From NCBI GenBank assembly GCA_022572885.1, contig JACZVC010000005.1, positions 48,058 to 112,057 of the forward strand: a DNA stretch of 64,000 nt, given 5' to 3'. The notes beneath the pieces were generated by a model that made no database searches, was not told the origin of the DNA, and was given only the letters and a program-made list of their open reading frames with translations. The DNA is from Pseudomonadota bacterium. GTDB taxonomy: Bacteria > Pseudomonadota > Gammaproteobacteria > Steroidobacterales > MnTg04. Below, in pieces: positions 34,034-43,441 of the stretch (its first letter is position 1; every line of letters starts with the position of its first letter). Made by a program: the position numbers and the translations under genes.

Positions 34034-34443
34034 CCATCGACAAAGACCAAAAACCCCGCGGAAAGTCGATGATCAGAATGCTGGCCATGCCCAAGGATAC
34101 TAACTGGCTGGGCGATATATTCGGTGGCTGGCTGATGTCACATGCGGATATCGCGGGGGGTAACCAGGCGTACCAGCGAGCCGGTGGCAACGTGGTCACC
34201 ATCGCCGTGGCCGATTTCGAGTTCATCCGGCCGGTTTATGTCGGCGATGTAGTTACCTTTTACTGCCGTATCTGCAAGACCGGCACCACCTCGATTACCA
34301 TCGGTATAGAAATGTTTGTCGACCGGCCCGGCGATCCGCCCGGCCATCATTTCATTGTCGCCAGCGCCAGGATGATTTATGTTCATATCGGCGATGACCG
34401 CCGACCCAGACCCATACCGCAAGAATTAACCGAAACTCAGTAG
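34030..34443 (+). CDS. YciA-like acyl-CoA thioesterase (hotdog)
   Basis: 137 residues starting at ATG 34030, overlapping the FadJ stop as ATGA. Hotdog signature LGDIFGGWLMSHADIAGGNQAY near residue 25, with the catalytic Asp in the family's position, followed by VAVADFEFIRPVYVGDVV. Translationally coupled to the beta-oxidation gene, so it likely relieves CoA trapping by hydrolysing short to medium acyl-CoA. Confidence 0.9.
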   Translation: MTIDKDQKPRGKSMIRMLAMPKDTNWLGDIFGGWLMSHADIAGGNQAYQRAGGNVVTIAVADFEFIRPVYVGDVVTFYCRICKTGTTSITIGIEMFVDRPGDPPGHHFIVASARMIYVHIGDDRRPRPIPQELTETQ

Positions 34444-34486
34444 GGATGGGTTTCACAGCATGTTATTATCAAGGCTGTACCGCAGT

Positions 34487-34500
34487 GTGATGTATATCAA
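34487..34500. promoter_or_regulatory. FNR/Anr-type box upstream of the cNMP-rhodanese gene
   Basis: GTGAT-GTAT-ATCAA matches TTGAT-N4-ATCAA at nine of ten half-site bases. It lies 79 bases before the ATG at 34579. If it acts at -41.5, the start point falls near 34535, with an AATAAG -10-like element at 34521-34526. It also partly resembles a CRP half-site (TGTGA), so the regulator is uncertain. Confidence 0.45.
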
Positions 34501-34578
34501 CGCGGTTGTTCGCGAACGCAAATAAGCTTTTGACGCATCAATGAGTGAATTCGCCTGAGAGGCCTTAAGCGAGCGACG

Positions 34579-35637
34579 ATGAAAGAAAAACCAATCACTA
34601 CCGCGATACTGAGACGGCTGTCTCCGCTGGATGGCCTGCAAAAAGAAAACCTGGACTCGCTGGTCAAAAAAACAGCAATCCACACGCTTGAGGCCGGCCG
34701 GGTTCTTTTCAGGGAAGGCGATCAGAAGAAAAGGACGGTCTACATCATTAGCGGAGAACTGCTGCTGCTATCGGGTGGCGAGGAAGTTGCGGTCATCGAA
34801 GGCGGCACCAAGGAAGCCGCCCACCCGGTCGCCCACGTTATTCCTCGCAAAGTGACCGCCAAGGCGAGAACCCGGGTCGAGTACCTGGCGATCGACAGCG
34901 ATTTGCTGGATGTGATGCTGACCTGGGACCAGACCGGTTCTTACGAGGTTAGCGAGCTGGGTCTGGATACCGGCATAAAAGACGCTTCCGACGACTGGAT
35001 GCTCACCCTTCTACAGACCAAGGCCTTCCACAAGATTCCGCCGGCCAATATCCAGGCCATATTCATGCGTATGCAACAGATTAATCACTCCACCGGCGAT
35101 GTGGTCATCAAGCAGGGTGACGAAGGCGATTATTTCTATGTCGTGATCAAGGGAAGCTGCAGTGTCACGCGCGAAACGCCGCTGAACAAGGATGGCATCA
35201 AACTGGCCGATCTTACTATCGGCGACACCTTTGGCGAGGAAGCGCTGATTTCGGATGCCAGACGAAACGCAACCATCACCATGTCTTCGGATGGTTCATT
35301 GATGCGCCTTGCCAAGGAAGACTTCAAGTCACTGCTCAACGAACCCATGCTGAAATGGGTAAGCAAGGAAGAAGCGGATGAAATCGTCGGCAACGACGGT
35401 ATCTGGCTGGATGTGCGCCTGCCCAGCGAATTCGAAAATTTTCATGAGCCCGATGCAATCAATATTCCTTTGTACTTTATCCGCCTGAAACTCAGCACGC
35501 TGGACAAGGACAAGCGCTATGTCGTTTGTTGCGACACCGGCCGGCGCAGCTCGGCGGGCGCCTATATTCTCAATGAACGCGGCTTCGATGCTTTTGTCCT
35601 CCGCGACGGCCTGGCGATGTCGGAAGAAAACGAATGA
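34579..35637 (+). CDS. two cyclic-nucleotide-binding domains plus rhodanese
   Basis: 352 residues. The first cNMP-type beta-barrel (about 15-125) begins LSPLDGLQKENLDSL and is degenerate. The second (about 140-265) is better conserved, with QGDEGDYFYVVIKGSC and GDTFGEEALISDARRNATI, the phosphate-binding cassette. The C-terminal rhodanese (about 270-350) has the active Cys in VVCCDTGRRSS. No helix-turn-helix is present, so it is not a CRP-like regulator. It may sense a nucleotide and handle sulfane sulfur. It converges on the pilZ-holB operon. The FNR-like box upstream suggests redox or oxygen control. Confidence 0.85.
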   Translation: MKEKPITTAILRRLSPLDGLQKENLDSLVKKTAIHTLEAGRVLFREGDQKKRTVYIISGELLLLSGGEEVAVIEGGTKEAAHPVAHVIPRKVTAKARTRVEYLAIDSDLLDVMLTWDQTGSYEVSELGLDTGIKDASDDWMLTLLQTKAFHKIPPANIQAIFMRMQQINHSTGDVVIKQGDEGDYFYVVIKGSCSVTRETPLNKDGIKLADLTIGDTFGEEALISDARRNATITMSSDGSLMRLAKEDFKSLLNEPMLKWVSKEEADEIVGNDGIWLDVRLPSEFENFHEPDAINIPLYFIRLKLSTLDKDKRYVVCCDTGRRSSAGAYILNERGFDAFVLRDGLAMSEENE

Positions 35638-35692
35638 TGCCGGCACGCAGCTGCCAGAACATAGTCCAGACCCGATAGTACTATTTGAGAAA

Positions 35693-35711
35693 TCCCGCAA
35701 GATTCGCGGGA
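35693..35711. terminator. candidate bidirectional terminator hairpin
   Basis: TCCCGC (35693-35698) pairs with GCGGGA (35706-35711), loop 7, in the 80-base gap between the converging cNMP-rhodanese and pilZ genes. T-tracts are poor on both sides, so efficiency is doubtful. Confidence 0.4.
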
Positions 35712-35717
35712 GTCGTT

Positions 35718-36056
35718 TCACATGGTGTGGGTTGCTTTGTCGCCACCCAGCGCACCAGCCAGGTACTCTTCGATTTTTCTCTGGGTCTGACCGCGGTCCT
35801 GCTCGCTGAATTGCACGCCAATACCCGCAGTCCGACGGCTTTGCGCACCCTTGGGCGTAATCCAGATTACCCGGCCAGCGACCGGGATGCGGTCGGATTC
35901 GCCCATTAAATTCAGCAGCATGAACACTTCATCTCCCAGGCGGTAACTACTGGCTGTGGGTATGAACAGACCGCCGTTATTGATAAACGGCATATAGGCA
36001 AGGTACAGGGCACTCTTGTCTTTGATGGTCAGGGTCAACAGCCCGGGTTTGCTCAT
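35718..36056 (-). CDS. pilZ: PilZ-domain protein (type IV pilus-associated)
   Basis: 112 residues. A compact PilZ fold: LYLAYMPFINNGGLFIPT, then FMLLNLMGESDRIPVAGRVIWITP, and GIGVQF. The c-di-GMP RxxxR and D/NxSxxG motifs are weak or absent, as in the PilZ paralogue that works in twitching through PilB rather than by binding c-di-GMP. It begins just after holB, the canonical Pseudomonas-like position. Confidence 0.85.
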   Translation of the reverse strand: MSKPGLLTLTIKDKSALYLAYMPFINNGGLFIPTASSYRLGDEVFMLLNLMGESDRIPVAGRVIWITPKGAQSRRTAGIGVQFSEQDRGQTQRKIEEYLAGALGGDKATHTM

Positions 36057-36057
36057 A

Positions 36058-37071
36058 CTAGTCTTCCAGATATATCGATCGGTAATTCAGGCCACAGGCC
36101 CAGGGGATCAACATGGCCGCCGTCATCAAATCGGCTCGCAGAGCACCACGTTCCGATCGCTGACGTGCCGCTACCAGGTCATCCAGGTAGTGATACAACC
36201 TGGCCAAGTTTATGTTAACCACTCCCTGAATCAAGTGTACTGGTTCACATTCCTTGATTTTGGCCGCACCGGCCGCGCGCGCCCGAATCATCCCCAGGAC
36301 CACTGTTTGCAACCATTCCAGCCAGACAGGCGTTGGCTGCTTCGCCCACGCCATGGACACGGCAACCGGGTCTTTCGACCCGCTGATAATGCCGGCAAGG
36401 TCTGCGCTGAACTGCCGGTCCGTGTCGGCAAATCCGTCCCGGTACATGGCCAGCGCGCGCAATGGCGCCCCGTTGGCGAGGAACAGCAATCTCGGCCAGT
36501 CCGCGCTGCTATCCTGCGTTTCCAACCATTGTAAGGCGGCTTCGTGCCCGGGCCGGGTAAACCTGAGCAGTTGACAGCGGCTGCGGATCGTCGCCAGCAG
36601 GCCATGCGGCCGTTTCGATAGCAGCATCAGCAAGGACGCGCCGGCAGGCTCCTCCAGCGTCTTGAGCAGGCTGTTGGCCGCCTCGCGGGTCACCAGGTCG
36701 GCGTCATCGATGACCACGACTTTGTAACCCGCCAGGAAACTCGTCAAGCGCATCCAATTGACAATGTCGCGGGCCTGCTCGATGCCAATGGTCTTGCGAT
36801 CTTCGGGCACCGACACCCAGCGAAAGTCGGGATGGCTGCCGGCGGCCATCAGCGTACAGCCCTGGCACTGTCCGCAGGGCCTGCGCGCAGAGCGATCCTC
36901 CCGGCACATCACGAAACCTGCTAATTCGCGTGCAAACCGGGGTTTGCCCAACCCGGCCGGACCCGCCAGCAACAACCCGTGCGGCATGCGTTGTTGCTCC
37001 CAGGCGCTGGTCAGCTGCGCCCAGATCGATGCCTGCCAGAAATAGATATGATTATTTTCTTTATTTTTCAA
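36058..37071 (-). CDS. holB: DNA polymerase III delta' subunit HolB
   Basis: 337 residues. Clamp-loader AAA+ domain: LLAGPAGLGKPRFARELA near residue 35 (Walker-like, with Pro in place of the usual Thr/Ser), a zinc-binding four-Cys cluster (CREDRSARRPCGQCQGC), VVVIDDADLVTREAANSLLKTLEEP and a sensor region. The altered P-loop fits delta', which does not hydrolyse ATP. It lies downstream of tmk by 18 bases. Confidence 0.92.
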   Translation of the reverse strand: MKNKENNHIYFWQASIWAQLTSAWEQQRMPHGLLLAGPAGLGKPRFARELAGFVMCREDRSARRPCGQCQGCTLMAAGSHPDFRWVSVPEDRKTIGIEQARDIVNWMRLTSFLAGYKVVVIDDADLVTREAANSLLKTLEEPAGASLLMLLSKRPHGLLATIRSRCQLLRFTRPGHEAALQWLETQDSSADWPRLLFLANGAPLRALAMYRDGFADTDRQFSADLAGIISGSKDPVAVSMAWAKQPTPVWLEWLQTVVLGMIRARAAGAAKIKECEPVHLIQGVVNINLARLYHYLDDLVAARQRSERGALRADLMTAAMLIPWACGLNYRSIYLED

Positions 37072-37089
37072 TTTATTATTACGATATTG

Positions 37090-37716
37090 TTAGAAATTAC
37101 TTAAATATAATTCGATCACTTTTGCCAGGTCGTCCTGGACCTGCGCAAGCGGCCGGCTGGCGTCCACGACCACGCATCTTTCGGGCTCTTGTTGCGCACG
37201 CGATAAATAAACTTCGCGCGCCCGCTGAAAGAATTCCAATCGCTGGCTCTCGAAGCGATCGGTGCCGCCACGCTCACGAATTCTTTGCAACCCGATTTCA
37301 ACCGGTGTATCCAGTAAAATCGTTAGGTCTGGCCGCAGACCCGACTGAATCAAATCCTCCAGCCTGGCAATGATCTCGAAGGGCAGCCCCCGTCCGCCAC
37401 CCTGATAGGCGTAAGTGGCATCGGTAAAGCGGTCGCACAGTACCCAGCGACCATGATCCAGCGCCGGTCTGATGCGATTTTCCAGGTGCGCCGAACGCGC
37501 GGCAAATATCAGCAGCAACTCGCAAAGGTCAGGCAATGGTTCATCCGCCGTATCCAGAACCAGGTCCCGAATGTTCTCGGCCAGCGGCGTGCCGCCAGGT
37601 TCCCGCGTAACATCCACATCGATGCCCGCGTCCTGCAGTTTGCGCTGGATGAAATCCATGTTGGTGGATTTACCGACGCCTTCGAGCCCTTCCAGTGTTA
37701 TCAACCGGCCAATCAT
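37090..37716 (-). CDS. tmk: thymidylate kinase
   Basis: 208 residues. P-loop LEGLEGVGKSTNMDF at the start, DVTREPGGTPLAE, the DRFTDATYAYQGGGRG segment (LID/dTMP-binding) and DLTILLDTP. Converts dTMP to dTDP. Its start overlaps the mltG stop as ATGA. Confidence 0.96.
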   Translation of the reverse strand: MIGRLITLEGLEGVGKSTNMDFIQRKLQDAGIDVDVTREPGGTPLAENIRDLVLDTADEPLPDLCELLLIFAARSAHLENRIRPALDHGRWVLCDRFTDATYAYQGGGRGLPFEIIARLEDLIQSGLRPDLTILLDTPVEIGLQRIRERGGTDRFESQRLEFFQRAREVYLSRAQQEPERCVVVDASRPLAQVQDDLAKVIELYLSNF

Positions 37717-38753
37717 GGTTTGTTCCTGTCTTGTCTGAGCTGCCGCAGGTAATCCTGCACAGCCTGGTTATGCTCCGCAAGCGTGGCGGAAAAGCGATGA
37801 CTGCCGTCTCCTGAGCCGGTCGCGACAAAATACATGGCATCACCCGGTTCCGGGTGCATCACGGCGACGATCGCATCGACGCCAGACAATGCGATCGGGG
37901 TCGGTGGCAAACCGGCGCGAGTATAGGTGTTGTAGGGTGTGTCGGCATCGAGATGCCGACGGGTCAGATTGCCGTCGAAGATCGCACCCAGCCCATAGAT
38001 CACGGTTGGATCGGTCTGCAGGCGCATGCGCTGTTGGAGGCGCCGCACGAACACGCCAGCGATAACCGGACGTTCGGCGGCCAGCGCGGTTTCTTTTTCG
38101 ACTATGGATGCCAGCACCAGCGCTTCATGGGAGGTATCGAATGGCAACCCGGCCGCTCGTCCCTGCCATGCCTGCTCCAGTTGCTCCTGCAAAGAGACAT
38201 GGGCGCGGCGCAGAATATTGCTGACCCGCTCACCACGCACAAAATGATAGGTCTCGGGCAGAAACTGCCCTTCCGGGTGCAGTCCGGGCCGGCCGAATCT
38301 GTCCATCAGCGATTCAATGCCGCCAGCGAGATTTTCCTGGATGTCCTGCTCCAGTGCTTTTTCGGCGGTCAGTGCGCTCAGCAGTTCCATGACCGTCCAG
38401 CCTTCGATGATCGTGAAACTGCGCACCAACACGTCACCCTGAACGAGCGCCCTGAGGAGGTCATCAGCCGTCATCCCGGGTGCAAGCAGATATTCGCCGG
38501 CCTTGATCCGGGTCGCAGCGCCAGAGATGCGTGCAGACAGCTTGAAGACCCGCGGGCAACAAAGTATTTCTCTTTGCGTCAGTTCCTGCGCCAGGCCAGC
38601 CAGGCTCATTCCAGAACCGACCAATAGCACCTCGCCGTCATCATCGACGCCCAGGCTGGTGTTCATGGCTCGGTCGAACAGATACAAAGTGGATAACAAG
38701 CCCAGAGCGGCGAGCAATAGAGCTATCGTCAGGCCTTTCTGCAGACGACTCAT
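37713..38753 (-). CDS. mltG: endolytic murein transglycosylase MltG
   Basis: 346 residues. N-terminal membrane anchor (about 7-27), a LysM-like region, and the YceG catalytic domain with the Glu in LASIVEKETAL near residue 220 and QTDPTVIYGLG. It terminates nascent glycan strands in the periplasm. 4-bp overlap with pabC. Confidence 0.94.
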   Translation of the reverse strand: MSRLQKGLTIALLLAALGLLSTLYLFDRAMNTSLGVDDDGEVLLVGSGMSLAGLAQELTQREILCCPRVFKLSARISGAATRIKAGEYLLAPGMTADDLLRALVQGDVLVRSFTIIEGWTVMELLSALTAEKALEQDIQENLAGGIESLMDRFGRPGLHPEGQFLPETYHFVRGERVSNILRRAHVSLQEQLEQAWQGRAAGLPFDTSHEALVLASIVEKETALAAERPVIAGVFVRRLQQRMRLQTDPTVIYGLGAIFDGNLTRRHLDADTPYNTYTRAGLPPTPIALSGVDAIVAVMHPEPGDAMYFVATGSGDGSHRFSATLAEHNQAVQDYLRQLRQDRNKP

Positions 38754-39589
38754 GGTGTAGCGCCCACCGCCGACAAACTGGATTTCAGTGCATGCTGGAG
38801 CCGGGTTGTCAGCGGGCCGGTGGCGCAGACGTGGTCGTCCAGTTGCCGGACAGGCCAGATCATAATCAATGAATTGCTGACAAATATTTCATCTGCCCGC
38901 CACAGATCGTCCACGGTCACTGCCCGTTCCTGTACCTCTATTTCCATATGCGCAGCAATTTTCAGGATTTGTTTTCTCATTACACCGGCCACGCCTGAAT
39001 ATTCAAGATCCGGTGTAAGCAAGACGCCGGAACGCACCAAGAACAGATTACTCATAGTGCCACAAACAACCCGGCCATCTGCATCCATCATCAGGCCTTC
39101 TGCGATATTCGGGTCGTCCCATTCTGCCCTGGCCAGCACCTGGTGCAATCTGTTCAAGGTTTTCAGCCCGGCAAGGACCGGGTCGTTGGCGAGGCGCGTC
39201 TCACAAAGCCTCACCTGAATGCCATCGCTGGCCCAGCTATCCGGATAATCCGGCCACGGATGCAAGCTGACGATGCGGCGGATTTTTATTTTTTCGGGTT
39301 GACGATAGCCGCGCCCCCCGCTACCTCGGGTCAGGATCAGCTTGATCACCGCCTTACCCTGATCCGGCAGCAAACCAAGAACTTCACGGCGCAGAACACC
39401 CAGGTCGGGTATCGGCAAGCCGAGTCGGCCGGCGCCGTGGCTGAGCCGTTCGAGGTGATCTTCCAGCAAGGCGATGCGGCCGTCCCCGGCGGCCATGGTT
39501 TCAAACAGACCGTCGCCATATTGCAGACCACGGTCGCTGGCAGGAACCGATTCACAGGCGCGCCCGTCTATGATGCAGCGGACGGTCAC
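38750..39589 (-). CDS. pabC: aminodeoxychorismate lyase PabC
   Basis: 279 residues, fold-type IV PLP enzyme: DRGLQYGDGLFETM near residue 19, catalytic Lys in AVIKLILTRGSGGRGY, and VCGTMSNLFLV. Produces 4-aminobenzoate for folate. The GTG start directly abuts the pabB stop, so the two folate steps are made together. Confidence 0.93.
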   Translation of the reverse strand: MTVRCIIDGRACESVPASDRGLQYGDGLFETMAAGDGRIALLEDHLERLSHGAGRLGLPIPDLGVLRREVLGLLPDQGKAVIKLILTRGSGGRGYRQPEKIKIRRIVSLHPWPDYPDSWASDGIQVRLCETRLANDPVLAGLKTLNRLHQVLARAEWDDPNIAEGLMMDADGRVVCGTMSNLFLVRSGVLLTPDLEYSGVAGVMRKQILKIAAHMEIEVQERAVTVDDLWRADEIFVSNSLIMIWPVRQLDDHVCATGPLTTRLQHALKSSLSAVGATP

Positions 39590-40981
39590 TCAGATAGCTC
39601 CCAGCGCCAGAATCAAGCCCTTGGCTTTTGCCCGGCTTTCCGCAAGCTCTTCCCGGGCGATCGAATCCGCGACAATGCCGCTACCCGCCCGCAGGCTGAT
39701 CCGATCGCCATCTTGCACCAAGGTTCGAATCAGGATATTAAGGTCGACGCTGCCATCGCGATTCAGATAACCCATAGAGCCGGTGTATGCGCCACGCGGC
39801 GCACCTTCCAGTTGCGAGATAATCTCCATGCAGCGCACCTTCGGGCAACCGGTAATCGTGCCGCCTGGAAACATCGCCCTGATCACCTGCCCCGGCGAGA
39901 CTCCCTCGCGCAGGCGGCCGCGCACGTTGGAAACGATGTGATGAACATGGGCATAGCTCTCCACGTTCATCATCTCGTCTACTTCGACCGTGCCCGGCCG
40001 GCACACCCGACCGAGGTCGTTGCGCTCAAGATCGATCAGCATGATGTGCTCCGCCCTTTCTTTCGGATGACACAGCAATTCCTCGCGCATCGCGGCATCA
40101 TCCATCCGCCGATGATCGCGGGGACGGGTTCCTGCGATCGGCCGCGACTCGGCATAGCCGTTGGAAATTCTAAGCAGGCGTTCCGGCGAGGAACTGATGA
40201 CAGTGTGGTCGCGCCAGCGGGCCAAACCCGCAAAGGGCGCCGGGTTGGCGTCGCACAAACGCCGGTACACCTGCGCCGGGTTGGTGCCCGGCAACAGTTC
40301 ACCACGCCACTGGCGTGACAAGTTGGCCTGGAAAATATCGCCTTCGTAGATAAGTCGCCTGGCGGTCTCCACCGCATCGAGATAAGTCTGCTCAGGATCC
40401 TCTTGCAGTGCTCCGGACAGCAGCGGCCCTGAGGTTTCCTCCGGGAAGCCACCGGCAAGATCCTTGGAAAGTTGGTCGAGACAGTGTTCGTGGTCTTTCT
40501 CCGCGACCAGGTACATCCGACCGAGTTTTCGATCGTTGACGGCCGCAACCGGAATTCTGGTCGCAATGGCCACCGGCATCCCCGGGTATGTCTGCAGGCG
40601 CAGACTGGGCTCAACCTGGGCCGCCAGTTCGTAGGCAAGATACAGAAACCAGCCGCCGGTAAAAGGCAGTCCGGGCGTTTGTTCAGCGACCTGTTCCTTG
40701 CGCCAGGCGGTGTCGAGGGCAGACAGGAAATCGCCTTTCCGGCCGTCATTGAGCCTGAACTGCGCATCGAGGACAATCGACTCGCGCGGGAACGCAAACA
40801 GAATATCGAAGCGGCCTTGCGCGGTCCCGGATGCGACGCTTTGCAACAAATAGGGATAGCGTTCGGGGTTTTTTTGATGCAGCCACGCCAGGTCGACACC
40901 GGCCGATATGGTTTCAACATGGAAATGACGGTTGCTATCGCCACCGCCGGAAATCGACTGACTGGTACTTCGGGAAATCAA
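39590..40981 (-). CDS. pabB: aminodeoxychorismate synthase component I PabB
   Basis: 463 residues. C-terminal chorismate-binding domain with [36 protein letters not shown] and [12 protein letters not shown]. The conserved Lys/Thr that separates PabB from TrpE is not decisive here, but the pabC neighbour settles the call. The likely TTG start overlaps the fabF stop (TTGA); no ATG is available near it. The glutamine amidotransferase subunit PabA is not in the window. pabB inside the fab-mltG cluster is unusual compared with Pseudomonas or E. coli. Confidence 0.92.
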   Translation of the reverse strand: MISRSTSQSISGGGDSNRHFHVETISAGVDLAWLHQKNPERYPYLLQSVASGTAQGRFDILFAFPRESIVLDAQFRLNDGRKGDFLSALDTAWRKEQVAEQTPGLPFTGGWFLYLAYELAAQVEPSLRLQTYPGMPVAIATRIPVAAVNDRKLGRMYLVAEKDHEHCLDQLSKDLAGGFPEETSGPLLSGALQEDPEQTYLDAVETARRLIYEGDIFQANLSRQWRGELLPGTNPAQVYRRLCDANPAPFAGLARWRDHTVISSSPERLLRISNGYAESRPIAGTRPRDHRRMDDAAMREELLCHPKERAEHIMLIDLERNDLGRVCRPGTVEVDEMMNVESYAHVHHIVSNVRGRLREGVSPGQVIRAMFPGGTITGCPKVRCMEIISQLEGAPRGAYTGSMGYLNRDGSVDLNILIRTLVQDGDRISLRAGSGIVADSIAREELAESRAKAKGLILALGAI

Positions 40982-42222
40982 TTGAGCTGTGCGAACACCA
41001 GCGTACCGTTCGTGCCACCGAATCCGAATGAGTTAGAAACTGCGACCCGCAGGTGCATCTCGCGCGCCTCGTTGGGAACATAGTCCAGATCACATTCGGG
41101 ATCGGCATGTTCCAGGTTAATGGTGGGCGGTGCGACTTGGTCGCGTATCGCCAATATGCTGAATATCGCTTCGACGCCGCCTGCGGCGCCGAGCAAATGA
41201 CCCGTCATCGACTTCGTCGAACTCACTGCCAGCCGGTAGGCATGGTCGCCAAAGGCCTGCTTGATCGCCTTGGTCTCGGCGATGTCGCCGAGCGGCGTCG
41301 ATGTGCCGTGTGCATTGATGTAATCGACTTCATCGGGGTTCAACCGGGCATCCGCCAACGCATTTTCCATGCACAGGCTCGCGCCCTCGCCCGATTCCAG
41401 CGGCGCCGTCATGTGAAAAGCGTCGGCACTCATGCCAAAACCTATCAATTCGACGAGGATATTGGCGCCGCGCTGCTGCGCATGCTCCAATTCTTCCAGC
41501 ACCAAACAGCCGGCACCGTCGGACAAGACAAATCCATCCCGTTCAGCATCCCACGGCCGACTGGCCCGTTCCGGATCGTCGTTCCGGGTGGACAACGCGC
41601 GGGCTGAACAAAACCCGCCCAGACCCAACACCGTTGCGGCCATTTCGCAGCCACCGGCAACCATCACATCCGCATCGCCATACTGGATCATCCGCATCCC
41701 GAAACCAATGCAGTGGGTCGCGGTTGTGCACGCCGTAACCAGGGAGACATTGGGCCCGGTCAGTTTGTTGCGGATGGAAACGTGCCCGGCCACCATGTTG
41801 ATGATGCTGGAGGGAATGAAAAACGGCGATATTTTTTTCGGCTTACCCGTTTCGATGTACTTGTAATGGCTCGCCTCAATCGTTTCCAGGCCACCAATAC
41901 CAGCGCCAACCGCAACACCGATTCGATGCCGGTTTTGATCCGTGATTTCCAGCCCGGAATCGACAATCGCCTGTTCCGATGCCACGATTCCGTAATGGAT
42001 AAACGGATCCATTTTCCTGGCATCTTTCCGGTCGATGTAATCGCCAATATCGAAGTCCCGCACGGGCCCGCCAATATGCGTGGTAAACAGGCTGGTATCC
42101 ATGCGCCTAATCAGGCCGATGCCACTTTTGCCGGACACGATGGTCTGCCATGCGTCGCTCACCGTATTGCCCACGGGAGAAACCATGCCCAAACCGGTGA
42201 CTACTACTCGACGCTTGGTCAA
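40978..42222 (-). CDS. fabF: 3-oxoacyl-ACP synthase II FabF
   Basis: 414 residues. Condensing-enzyme triad: Cys in [14 protein letters not shown] near residue 165, His in [11 protein letters not shown] and His in [10 protein letters not shown]. Probable TTG start following a GGTGAAGAA ribosome site. Elongates acyl-ACP in type II fatty acid synthesis. It follows acpP. Confidence 0.95.
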   Translation of the reverse strand: MTKRRVVVTGLGMVSPVGNTVSDAWQTIVSGKSGIGLIRRMDTSLFTTHIGGPVRDFDIGDYIDRKDARKMDPFIHYGIVASEQAIVDSGLEITDQNRHRIGVAVGAGIGGLETIEASHYKYIETGKPKKISPFFIPSSIINMVAGHVSIRNKLTGPNVSLVTACTTATHCIGFGMRMIQYGDADVMVAGGCEMAATVLGLGGFCSARALSTRNDDPERASRPWDAERDGFVLSDGAGCLVLEELEHAQQRGANILVELIGFGMSADAFHMTAPLESGEGASLCMENALADARLNPDEVDYINAHGTSTPLGDIAETKAIKQAFGDHAYRLAVSSTKSMTGHLLGAAGGVEAIFSILAIRDQVAPPTINLEHADPECDLDYVPNEAREMHLRVAVSNSFGFGGTNGTLVFAQLN

Positions 42223-42295
42223 TTCTTCACCTGCACAAAACAGAAGTTCTTATGACGAGGCACAGCCGTTCCATGGCCGCGGCATGACACCACGA

Positions 42296-42538
42296 TCAGG
42301 AGTCGGTATTTTTTTCTTTGACGTAATCGATAGCCAGCTGGACGGTGGTTATTTTCTCGGCTTCTTCATCCGGAATTTCGCAATCAAATTCCTCTTCCAG
42401 CGCCATCACCAACTCGACGGTATCCAGAGAATCCGCACCAAGGTCGTCAACGAAAGACGCTGCGTTGGTAACTTCTTCAACCTTGACGCCCAACTGCTCG
42501 GCGACAATCTGTTTTACCTGTTCTTCAATATTGCTCAT
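42296..42538 (-). CDS. acpP: acyl carrier protein AcpP
   Basis: 80 residues, acidic. Phosphopantetheine-attachment Ser in [13 protein letters not shown] near residue 38. Standard length. 73 bases separate it from fabF and 150 from fabG; the latter gap may hold its own promoter, as is common for acpP. Confidence 0.97.
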   Translation of the reverse strand: MSNIEEQVKQIVAEQLGVKVEEVTNAASFVDDLGADSLDTVELVMALEEEFDCEIPDEEAEKITTVQLAIDYVKEKNTDS

Positions 42539-42688
42539 CGTGTGCTCGTCCTCATCAGAAAATCGGTACCGCGGGCTGACAAGCCCACTGCGGCTGCTTA
42601 TTGTATTTAAATGTCTTGGGGCAATCTAGCAAGATGCCAATCTTACATGGATTTCACGGCGTTTCTATGTCTTTACCCGTGATTGGGC

Positions 42689-43441
42689 TCAGGCCATGTA
42701 CATCCCGCCATTGATATTCAGTGTTTCACCGGTGATATAGCCCGCCGACGGCGAAGCCAGGAAGCCAACCGCGGCGGCAATATCCTCCACGGTCCCCAGC
42801 CGCGTCAATGGCACCTGGTCAATCAACGCCTGGCGTTGCTGGTCGGTCATTGCGCGGGTCATGTCGGTTTCGATAATCCCGGGCGCGACCGTATTGACGG
42901 TGATGTTGCGCGATCCAATCTCCCGGGCCAGCGCCTTGCTAAAGCCGATCATGCCCGCCTTGGCAGCCGCATAGTTGCTCTGACCGGCGTTGCCCATCAA
43001 GCCGACCACCGAGGAAATATTGATGATCCTGCCCTCCCTCGCTTTCATCATGCCCCGCAAACAGGCTTTGCTCATCCGGTAAACGGAGCTGAGGTTGGTA
43101 TTGATAATTTCATCCCATTCATCGCTTTTCATGCGCAGCAACAGGTTGTCGCGGGTAATGCCGGCATTATTAACCAGGATCGCCGGTGCGCCCTCATTCT
43201 TGCCGATGTCGCCGATCAAGCGATCGACGGAATCCTGATCTGCCACATCGAGTACCGCTCCGCGCCCGCCGATGCCCGCTTGCTCCAGCGTGGCGCTGAT
43301 GGCGTCTGCGCCCTGCTGCGAAGTTGCCGTGCCGACAACCGTGGCCCCGAGTTCGCCGAGTCGCAACGCGATGGCCTGCCCGATGCCACGTGTTGCACCG
43401 CTGACCAGGGCGGTCTTCCCCCGCAGAATTTTTTCATTCAT
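42689..43441 (-). CDS. fabG: 3-oxoacyl-ACP reductase FabG
   Basis: 250 residues from ATG 43441 (the frame is open for another 18 codons that overlap fabD). TGxxxGxG-type motif in VSGATRGIGQAIAL, NNAG motif, active-site Ser in ISSVVGLMGN and Tyr-Lys in SNYAAAKAG. NADPH-dependent reductase of the fatty acid cycle. It overlaps the fabD stop by 8 bases. Confidence 0.95.
   Translation of the reverse strand: MNEKILRGKTALVSGATRGIGQAIALRLGELGATVVGTATSQQGADAISATLEQAGIGGRGAVLDVADQDSVDRLIGDIGKNEGAPAILVNNAGITRDNLLLRMKSDEWDEIINTNLSSVYRMSKACLRGMMKAREGRIINISSVVGLMGNAGQSNYAAAKAGMIGFSKALAREIGSRNITVNTVAPGIIETDMTRAMTDQQRQALIDQVPLTRLGTVEDIAAAVGFLASPSAGYITGETLNINGGMYMA

Noticed and set aside
39143..40318. 391-codon plus-strand ORF over pabC/pabB
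   Set aside because: Antisense of two well-supported folate genes.
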